Below are positions 9,370-16,312 of a DNA stretch of 64,000 nucleotides, one piece after another. Position numbers and translations under genes: made by a program. Position 1 is the stretch's first letter, and each line of letters starts with the position of its first letter. A model generated the notes under the pieces. It was given only the letters and a program-made list of their open reading frames with translations, had not been told where the DNA came from and searched no databases. The stretch covers positions 186,001 to 250,000 of the forward strand of contig NZ_STGG01000041.1 in the NCBI RefSeq assembly GCF_005222695.1, in the 5' to 3' direction. The DNA is from Massilia sp. HP4 (GTDB taxonomy: Bacteria > Pseudomonadota > Gammaproteobacteria > Burkholderiales > Burkholderiaceae_D).

Positions 9370-9969
9370 ATGCATATCGAAATGATGATCAAATCCATCC
9401 AGTCCCGTCTTGGCCTGGAGCCCGATGGCAAAGCCGGTCCACTGACATGGACTGCCGTCTACGGCCGGATCGTCGGCGATGCGCCACCCACCGAAGCCGA
9501 CCCGGGCGCGCTCGACGAGCGCAGCGCGCGTACGGTCGCTACCCTGCAACCCGAAGTACGACCGTTCGCCATCGCACTGGTCGAGCGCGCCGCAGCGCAA
9601 GGGATCGTCATCAAAGTGATCAGCGGCACCCGCAGCTACGCCGAACAGGACGCGCTGTTTGCCCAGGGGCGCACCGCGCCGGGCAAGATCGTCACGAATG
9701 CCCGCGGCGGACAATCGAACCATAACTTCGGCATTGCCTTCGACATCGGCGTATTCGATGGTCGCCGCTATCTCGATCACTCTCCCTCGTACAAGGCGGT
9801 CGGTGCGATCGGTCTGGGGCTGGGCCTCGAATGGGGCGGTAACTGGAACTCGTTCGTCGACGAGCCTCATTTCCAGCTGCGCCCCCGATGGGCCAAGGAC
9901 ATGCCCGAACGAACAATGCTTGCCGAACTTGACCGTCGACAAGCTGAGCACCAGGCACTGTTCAGCTGA
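9370..9969 (+). CDS. M15-family peptidoglycan peptidase (VanY/endolysin-like)
   Basis: A 199-residue zinc peptidase. Residues 1-36 resemble a short peptidoglycan-binding helix bundle (MIKSIQSRLGLEPDGKAG). The M15 core follows: SGTRSYAEQ at 85-92, the zinc motif SNHNFGIAFD with His118 and Asp125, and EPHF with His167 as third ligand and Glu165 as likely catalytic acid. Such enzymes cut D-Ala-D-Ala or L-Ala-D-Glu links in cell-wall peptides. ATG 9370 is chosen because an AGGAGG box lies 6 bp upstream. No signal peptide is seen, as in phage endolysins of this subgroup. It is followed after 65 bp by two lipolytic genes on the same strand. Phage ancestry is possible but no other phage genes are near. 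Confidence 0.88.
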   Translation: MHIEMMIKSIQSRLGLEPDGKAGPLTWTAVYGRIVGDAPPTEADPGALDERSARTVATLQPEVRPFAIALVERAAAQGIVIKVISGTRSYAEQDALFAQGRTAPGKIVTNARGGQSNHNFGIAFDIGVFDGRRYLDHSPSYKAVGAIGLGLGLEWGGNWNSFVDEPHFQLRPRWAKDMPERTMLAELDRRQAEHQALFS

Positions 9970-10034
9970 TTTCCCACGCGCCATCACTAGCGCGATCCTT
10001 CATCGAAGGCTACTCCCTGGATTCAGGAGGCCGT

Positions 10035-11360
10035 ATGCCTACCTTGCTTCGCTCGTCAGTACTGGTCCTGGCCGGCGTGCTGATGTCCGCCTGCGTGGCG
10101 GACGGCCCCTACCAGGCCGGCGCCGACGGCACCCTACACGCCCCAGTCGATGCCGGCGTTGACACCGGTTACGTGCTGTCGCATGTCGAATTCGATGACC
10201 AGGGTTGGTTCCAGGACATGCGTCAGCGCCAGGCCCTGTTTGCCAAGCTGCAGACCCTGCATCGCGAAAAGAAATCGATGCTGATTGTCGCATACACCCA
10301 TGGCTGGAAGCACAATGCCAAAGAGGGCGACAGCAACCTGGACGATTTCCGCAAACTGCTTACACAATTGACGACGATCGAGCGGGCGTCAAAGCGACCC
10401 AGCGGACCGCGCACCGTGGTTGGCGTTTACATCGGATGGCGCGGCTCCACTATCCCGATTCCCATCGTAGAGAACATCACGTTCTGGACGCGCAAGAATG
10501 CTGCCGAGCGCGTTGGCGGCCGCTCCATCAAACAACTATTCGTCGAACTGAACCAGTTTCGCGCCTATGCCAATGGCTGGAGCGCCAGCGACCAACTCGC
10601 GGAAAGCAGGGAGACACAACTGGTGTTCATCGGCCATAGTTTCGGTGGCCTTGTCACCTACACTGCCCTGCATTCGGCGATCCTGGAGCGCGGACTGCAA
10701 CTTGACCATGCTGGCAACTACCGTACAGCCAAGAGCTTTGGTGACTTCGTGCTGCTGGTCAATCCGGCCTTCGAGGGCGCTTCGTATGAGCCAATCTGGC
10801 AGGCCGCGCTCTCGCGCGGCTGCTACCCTCGCTGGCAGCGGCCGGTCATGGCCATCGTCACCTCGCGCGCAGACAGGGCGACCCGCCTGGCCTTCCCGGC
10901 GGGCCGCCTCTACACCCTTGCGCAATCGGCGCCGCACGAGGGCGAGCGAGAGACCGTGATGCACACGGTCGGGCACCTCGATCGCTATCGTACCCATCAG
11001 CTGGAAATGACGAAGGACATTGGCCCGCCACGTCCCTCAGCAGACGCTGACCGGGCCAGCACTGGACCGTCCACCACGCTCGGACCGTTCCGCCTCACGC
11101 AAGCCGAGCGGCCCAGGATCTTGCCGCCTGTACCGAAGCACATGCCTTACCTGGTCATCCAGGCCGGGCCCGAGCTGATCGCCGATCACAATGATTTCTG
11201 GAACGACCACTTCCGCGACTTCACCGTCCGATTCATCAGCAAGCATGTCCTGAAGCCCCAGGAGACGGCGGCCACCACAGAGCGACCAGCGACAGATGGC
11301 TGTCCAGCGTTCGGCGCTCCGGCGCCCGTGGAAACGGCCGGCTTGCCACAGGCCCGATAG
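10035..11360 (+). CDS. lipoprotein with alpha/beta-hydrolase fold
   Basis: A 441-residue protein with a lipoprotein signal (hydrophobic 5-16, lipobox MSAC with Cys20). The mature part has an HGW oxyanion-type turn at 89-91 and a textbook nucleophile elbow GHSFGG with Ser202. The distal part includes VGHLDRYRTHQ, which could supply the catalytic His. It is predicted to be a membrane-anchored esterase or lipase. The start has AGGAGG upstream (10026-10031). It lies only 9 bp before the patatin-like gene, so the pair is surely co-transcribed. The substrate is not known; neighbours suggest membrane lipids or wall-linked esters. Confidence 0.8.
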   Translation: MPTLLRSSVLVLAGVLMSACVADGPYQAGADGTLHAPVDAGVDTGYVLSHVEFDDQGWFQDMRQRQALFAKLQTLHREKKSMLIVAYTHGWKHNAKEGDSNLDDFRKLLTQLTTIERASKRPSGPRTVVGVYIGWRGSTIPIPIVENITFWTRKNAAERVGGRSIKQLFVELNQFRAYANGWSASDQLAESRETQLVFIGHSFGGLVTYTALHSAILERGLQLDHAGNYRTAKSFGDFVLLVNPAFEGASYEPIWQAALSRGCYPRWQRPVMAIVTSRADRATRLAFPAGRLYTLAQSAPHEGERETVMHTVGHLDRYRTHQLEMTKDIGPPRPSADADRASTGPSTTLGPFRLTQAERPRILPPVPKHMPYLVIQAGPELIADHNDFWNDHFRDFTVRFISKHVLKPQETAATTERPATDGCPAFGAPAPVETAGLPQAR

Positions 11361-11369
11361 GAGCACGCA

Positions 11370-14300
11370 ATGAACAAGACCCCATTAGCAGGGCTGTCAT
11401 GTCCCAAGGGACTCGAGCGCAAACTTGAGAACGCCGGCTACGACGATGCAGAATACGGCGTTGCGCTCGACAGGTTTCGAGCCAAGTACGCGCTCGCGCC
11501 TGGACAGGAGTGGGAGAAGCTGACGGAAATGGGCGGCTACACCTTCGCCGAAATCTTCCGCTACGAGCTCGCTGCGCTGGCGGGCGAAAAGTCGCGGCCT
11601 GCAGAACCCCCGCCCGAGTCGAACGCCTATCGCGATGCGCACGCGGCTACGCTATCCGGCCTGGCGTTCTCTGGCGGAGGGATCCGCAGCGCCACCTTCA
11701 ACCTGGGCGTCATCCAGGCCCTGGCCGAAATGAAGCTGCTAAGCCACTTCGACTATATGTCGACAGTCTCGGGCGGCGGCTACATCGGCGGTTGGCTGTC
11801 GAAGTGGACTTGGGAGTGCGGCGGCGATATTCATAAAGTCGAGGAAGAACTCGCCAACAAGAAATTTTCGTTCGAGCCACTCACCCAACCATGGCCCGTG
11901 CAGTTCCTGCGTCGCTACAGCAACTACCTGACACCCCGCGTGGGCCTGTTCAGCGCCGACACCTGGACCCTGGTCTGTACGTATTGCCGCAATACGATGC
12001 TGAACATGGTTATTCTGCTTTCCTGGCTCGCCGTGCTGTTCCTCATGCCACGACTCATCCTGATACCTGCCACTCTGGACCACGCGGATGCCGCGCGACA
12101 ACCGATCTGGATCGGCCTGGCAATGGCGTTCTTTCTCTGGACCGTCGCCTGCATCGCGCTGAGCATATCGCGAAAAGGGAAGCTCCCGGACCACGGCCTG
12201 GGGTCGCAGAGCCAGGCGGCCATCCTGTGGATGGTCTGCCTGCCGCTGCTGCTCGCCGCCTTTTTCGGCGCATTCGCGGTTTGGGGTCATCTTCAAGCTT
12301 TGGCCGACTATTGGAACGGCCTTCCATCGACTTTCTGGGATCCCGCTTCGCTATGGTTACTGGGCCCCGGCCTCCTGTACATTGGCGCCTGGTGTGCCGG
12401 TTGGACCTATGCCCGCTACCTGAACGCTAGGACGGAGGGAGGCTCCGACAGGCAGGACCATATCCTGCGCCTGGCCGCCGGCCACTTCATCAGCGCGGTG
12501 ACGGCGCTGACGGTCGGCACTATCCTGCTGCTCACGGGCGTCGCCGCTTTCCATGGCGCGCAGCCTGTAATGGGCGTAGCCACAGGAGGAACTGCGCTGT
12601 CGGCGCAAGCGGCAGGCGACGTCATGACGATGCGACTTGCAACCTTCGGCGTACCGCTCATGCTGTCGTTGTTCGGCGTGACCGTGACCCTGGTGATCGG
12701 ACTGGTCGGGCGCCTGTACCAGGAGCAGAGCCGCGAATGGTGGGCGCGCCACGGCGCCTGGACTGTCATCTGCGCGATCTGCTGGGGATTCGTGTGCGGG
12801 GCCGCATTCTACCTGCCGCCGCTACTGGCCTATGCCTGGGAAAGTCGGCCGGAATGGACCGGTGTCGCCGGCGCATTGAGCAGCCTGGTCACCATTGTCG
12901 GCCTCAAGTCCGGGTCAGGCAAGGCGACCGGAAAGGCGGAGTCTTCCAAGGTAAAGGAGGCGCTGGCGCAATTCGCGCCGTACGCCTTCATGATGCTGGC
13001 GATTTCCCTGCTGTGCGCCGGTCTGCAGCGGCTGGTCGCGCCGGCAGCAGTCGAAGCAACTGCAGGCCTCGGCGCCTATATCACGGCCTTCGAGCGCTCC
13101 AGCGCAGCGGCTCTCCATGGCGTCACGCCCGCAGACGCTCTAATCGGAATCTGGGCATTGGTGGCGGGCTTGCTGGTCACGATCCTGGTGCTCGGCTGGC
13201 GCGTGGACGTCAACAAGTTCTCGCTTTACATGATGTACCGGTTGCGCCTCGTGCGCGCCTACTTTGGCGCCAGCACGAAGAATCGCGCACCCCACCCCTT
13301 TACCGGCTTCGACCCGAAAGACGATATCAAACTGGCCGAGCTGTGCAAAAAGGATGGCACGGTCCAGCGGCCGTACCACCTGATCAATGCGGCAGTCAAT
13401 ATGGTGGGCGGCAAGGAACTTGCTTGGCAAACGCGCAAGGCGGCCAATTTCTGCTTTTCTCCGATGTATTCGGGATTCGAGCTGCCCACGATGCCTCCCG
13501 ATAGCATGCGATGGCGCTTGCCCCGCGGCGCCTATCGACCGACTGAGCGCTATGCATCGCAAATGGCGCCATTCAAGGACAACGATGCCGGTGTGCACCT
13601 CGGCATGGCGGTTGCCGTGTCCGGCGCAGCGGCCAGCCCGAACATGGGCTACCACTCCTCGCCGCCGCTTAGCTTCCTTATGACCCTGTTCAACCTTCGG
13701 CTCGGCCGCTGGTCGCCAAACCCGGTCAAGGCCGATTCCTGGCAGAGGGCCGCGCCCTATAACGGCATCGCCAGCATCCTGTCGGAACTGTTCGGCCTGA
13801 CCGACACGCGCGCCAAGTTCCTGTATCTGTCCGATGGCGGCCACTTCGAGAATCTCGGGCTTTATGAATTGGTACGACGCCGCTGCCGCCTGATCGTCGC
13901 CATCGATGCCAGCGCCGATGCTGGATTCAAATTCGGCGATCTTGGCAACGCCATTCGCAGGTGTCAAACCGACCTCAATGTCCCTATCAGCATCAAGACG
14001 TCGGACATGACCACCCTCGGACCTCCCCAGCCCCGGGCGGTATCGTTTGTGACGGGCACTATTCGCTATAGCCAGGCCGACGGCCCGCAGGCGGAAGAAG
14101 GCGTTCTCCTGTACATCAAGCCGAACATCGTGGGCGACGAGAATGCCGATATTGCCAACTACAGCAAGCGATATCCGGGCTTTCCACACCAGTCGACCGC
14201 CGACCAGTTCTTCGACGAAGACCAGTTCGAGAGCTATCGGATGCTCGGGCACGGTGCGGCCAGTGCCGCCCTGCGCGATCTGGTGCCGATCTTGGCCAAG

Positions 14301-14375
14301 GAGTTCGGCGCCCTTCCCGTCGCTCCAGCGCTGAGGCCCAAGGTCACTCGATGCATTTGCAAGGAGTTGCTCTAG
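11370..14375 (+). CDS. patatin-like phospholipase with large membrane insertion
   Basis: A 1001-residue protein. The patatin core starts at about 95: SGGGIRS (101-107) is the oxyanion glycine loop and STVSGGGY carries the nucleophile Ser134. The Asp of the catalytic dyad is in LSDGGHFENLGL at about residue 821. Between them, roughly 205-620, lie about ten hydrophobic segments, so the catalytic domain is interrupted by a membrane domain and the two halves must fold together on one side of the membrane. Patatins are acyl hydrolases acting on phospholipids. Start ATG 11370 follows GGAGCACGCA. The gene follows the lipoprotein hydrolase by 9 bp. No terminator is visible until the hairpin at about 14587, which reads from the other strand. 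Confidence 0.85.
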   Translation: MNKTPLAGLSCPKGLERKLENAGYDDAEYGVALDRFRAKYALAPGQEWEKLTEMGGYTFAEIFRYELAALAGEKSRPAEPPPESNAYRDAHAATLSGLAFSGGGIRSATFNLGVIQALAEMKLLSHFDYMSTVSGGGYIGGWLSKWTWECGGDIHKVEEELANKKFSFEPLTQPWPVQFLRRYSNYLTPRVGLFSADTWTLVCTYCRNTMLNMVILLSWLAVLFLMPRLILIPATLDHADAARQPIWIGLAMAFFLWTVACIALSISRKGKLPDHGLGSQSQAAILWMVCLPLLLAAFFGAFAVWGHLQALADYWNGLPSTFWDPASLWLLGPGLLYIGAWCAGWTYARYLNARTEGGSDRQDHILRLAAGHFISAVTALTVGTILLLTGVAAFHGAQPVMGVATGGTALSAQAAGDVMTMRLATFGVPLMLSLFGVTVTLVIGLVGRLYQEQSREWWARHGAWTVICAICWGFVCGAAFYLPPLLAYAWESRPEWTGVAGALSSLVTIVGLKSGSGKATGKAESSKVKEALAQFAPYAFMMLAISLLCAGLQRLVAPAAVEATAGLGAYITAFERSSAAALHGVTPADALIGIWALVAGLLVTILVLGWRVDVNKFSLYMMYRLRLVRAYFGASTKNRAPHPFTGFDPKDDIKLAELCKKDGTVQRPYHLINAAVNMVGGKELAWQTRKAANFCFSPMYSGFELPTMPPDSMRWRLPRGAYRPTERYASQMAPFKDNDAGVHLGMAVAVSGAAASPNMGYHSSPPLSFLMTLFNLRLGRWSPNPVKADSWQRAAPYNGIASILSELFGLTDTRAKFLYLSDGGHFENLGLYELVRRRCRLIVAIDASADAGFKFGDLGNAIRRCQTDLNVPISIKTSDMTTLGPPQPRAVSFVTGTIRYSQADGPQAEEGVLLYIKPNIVGDENADIANYSKRYPGFPHQSTADQFFDEDQFESYRMLGHGAASAALRDLVPILAKEFGALPVAPALRPKVTRCICKELL

Positions 14376-14580
14376 AAGCTCGCGTCGATTCTTTCTACCG
14401 CGGATAGGAAGATTCGGGCCGGTCCAAGCGAAATTGCAAGTCGCTACGAAGCCATATTGTGATCAAGCTGTCCTGGAAAGCACCCGACGTCTTTTCCGGC
14501 AGTAACCAGCCGGCGTCGTCGGGACCGATATTCCGACCTTGACCTGCGCAGGACGACCATCGCTAGATCCGCTCAGCCAG

Positions 14581-14606
14581 AAAAAAGGGCTCGCCGAAGC
14601 GAGCCC
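14581..14606 (-). terminator. UUCG-loop terminator of att-like repeat A
   Basis: A perfect 8-bp stem (GGGCTCGC with GCGAGCCC) closed by a CGAA loop (TTCG on the minus strand) is followed on minus by six T. Nearly the same hairpin occurs in repeats B and D, always just downstream (minus strand) of the guaA-like tail. Confidence 0.85.
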
Positions 14607-14626
14607 AATTGAATTGCATTACTAAG

Positions 14627-14728
14627 GGTTCCTAAGAACCTTCATTCCCACTCGATGATGATTGGCTGAGCTAAATAAACGAATTTATGTGGGATTCGAG
14701 CCCTCGTACCATCCTCGATACCATACCA
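14627..14728 (-). repeat. att-like site A: guaA 3'-tail plus TACCA boxes
   Basis: On the minus strand, codons for I-I-I-E-W-E and a TGA (14642-14659) copy the conserved end of GMP synthase (GuaA). A small inverted repeat (GGTTC 14627-14631, GAACC 14636-14640) sits right after the stop. On the other side, TACCA boxes start at 14707 and 14719 (12 bp apart), with a third at 14724. The same layout recurs at B, C and D. The 3' end of guaA is a known integration target for genomic islands; this is read as the distal end (attR-like) of an inserted element. No full guaA is in the window. Confidence 0.68.
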
Positions 14729-14930
14729 GCGCTCTCGTTCTTTCATTGCCGTCGATCGCACGTCGGCCTTCACACTGTGCGCTTTTTCTCGCCTCCCCAA
14801 GGCCGATCTGCACATCGACTTTCGGGCGAAGCCTCGCGGCAAGACATTGTTGGAACAACGCACCCGTCACGGGGCGCGGAATGCATGCGATGCCGCTAGT
14901 GCAGGTCGATCGCTGCCATGACAACGGCGC

Positions 14931-15044
14931 TCACTGTTCGCGCAGCTTCGCCGCCTTTTTTACTTTCTTGTCCGCTTTTTTCTCTTTCGCGGTCTTGGCC
15001 GGTTCTTTTTTCGTCGTTTTCTTTGCGTCCTGGTTCTTACTCAT
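14931..15044 (-). CDS. 37-residue lysine-rich basic protein
   Basis: A short gene missed by length filters. ATG 15044 follows GGAG at 6-bp spacing, and the frame ends at TGA 14931. The product begins MSKNQDAKKTTKKEP, contains about 16 Lys, and has the alternating Ala/Lys style of histone-H1-like or nucleoid tails seen in many Burkholderiales. It may bind nucleic acid or polyphosphate-like anions. It is the first gene inside module A-B, 75 bp beyond the PHB depolymerase gene on the same strand. A start one codon earlier (ATG 15047) is less well spaced. Confidence 0.55.
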   Translation of the reverse strand: MSKNQDAKKTTKKEPAKTAKEKKADKKVKKAAKLREQ

Positions 15045-15118
15045 CATTCGCTCCATTCAAGTGCGTTTTAATAACTAAACATGATCCGACATACATAGCG
15101 TGTATTCCCGAGGCGCGC

Positions 15119-16096
15119 TCATAAGGCATGCCCTTCGCCGAAGAACCGCAACATTTCACGGCTGGCGTCCGGACCGTTGGCATCCGTGTTGGCTGCGCGC
15201 TGATCGCCACCGGACCAGGCATGGCCCGTCCCGTGCACGAGCCAGTGCTCGGCCACCACTGTGCCGGAGTCGCCCGTGTGCACCGAGCGCGTGAAGTCGC
15301 GGCCCCGCTCCTGGCCCGTTTCCTTGACATTCATGACATTCCGGCAGCCCGACGGTCTGGCCGACAGGTAGCTCTGGATCGACTGGCGTACGATATCGTC
15401 GCCATTGCTTCGGTGAACGGTGGCATCGTCATCCCCGTGGAACACGATGACAGGTACGCTGGTCGGGCATGGCGCGCCGGCGCAGGCCGGGACAGCGCCC
15501 CCATGGCGCATGGTCGTCATCGCGCCGATACCGCTCGTCGCACTGCCATGTGGTACGCCGGAATGGCAGCCGATCGCGCTGAAGATGTCCGGATAGCTGC
15601 GTCCCACGATGAGCGCCATCGCGGCGCCAGCCGACAGGCCCGCAATCGCGACTCGGCGCCGGTCCACGGCGTAGTCATCGATGATCTGCCTGGTCAGGTC
15701 CGCAACCAGCGCCGGTTCCCCTTGGCCGCGCTCCTGGTTGGCAGCCTCGAACCAGTTCCAGCAGGCGTTCCAGTTCGCGAAACGCGACTGTTCGGGATAC
15801 AGCACCAGGAAGCCGGCCTCCTCGGCCAGTTCGTTCATCCCGGTGCCGAGCGCGAAATCGGTGGCATTCTGGCCGCAGCCATGCAGCATGACGACCAACG
15901 CCCGCGGTTCGTCCCCACGATCGACGGGGACGAACAAGCGATAACCGATGGCTTTGCCGTTCGCTTGCAGGCGACCCGACAGGAATCCATGCGCCTGCGG
16001 GGAGAGGGGCGGAGCGTGGAACGGGGAGGTGGCGGTAGCGGCGTGCGCCGCCTTGTTGGTCCAGGAGAACCAGTCCTCCATGACGTGACTGTACAT
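15119..16096 (-). CDS. PHB depolymerase-family esterase
   Basis: A 325-residue alpha/beta hydrolase of the LpqC/PHB-depolymerase esterase family. Features are the oxyanion HGCGQN at about 91, nucleophile elbow GLSAG at about residue 155, Asp in FHGDDDATV, and His in GTGHAWSGG near the C-terminus. ATG 16096 has AAGGAG 8 bp upstream. There is no obvious N-terminal signal peptide, which fits an intracellular or leaderless esterase. A phasin gene 4 kb away in the same module points to polyhydroxyalkanoate turnover, though these esterases also act on feruloyl or acetyl esters. Confidence 0.88.
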   Translation of the reverse strand: MYSHVMEDWFSWTNKAAHAATATSPFHAPPLSPQAHGFLSGRLQANGKAIGYRLFVPVDRGDEPRALVVMLHGCGQNATDFALGTGMNELAEEAGFLVLYPEQSRFANWNACWNWFEAANQERGQGEPALVADLTRQIIDDYAVDRRRVAIAGLSAGAAMALIVGRSYPDIFSAIGCHSGVPHGSATSGIGAMTTMRHGGAVPACAGAPCPTSVPVIVFHGDDDATVHRSNGDDIVRQSIQSYLSARPSGCRNVMNVKETGQERGRDFTRSVHTGDSGTVVAEHWLVHGTGHAWSGGDQRAANTDANGPDASREMLRFFGEGHAL

Positions 16097-16312
16097 TGCG
16101 TGACTCCTTCGTGGTGGAAAAAGTCTCCTTTTATAATTGTTGGCGGCGCGGTCAGATGACCGACCGGATGCTGACCACTATGCGCCTTTTCGAGGCGTCA
16201 CGCCGGATGTCCACAACTCTATTTTCGCGGCTTGGTCAAATGCAAGAACCAGTCGGGCGCCGACATCGTCGTCGTCGCCGGCTGCCCGGCCTGCTGCCGT
16301 CATCCTCATCCG

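Noticed and set aside
14642-14863. 73-codon minus-strand frame ending in I-I-I-E-W-E
   Set aside because: Only the last codons match GuaA. The upstream part has no GuaA similarity, so this is a displaced tail and not a gene.
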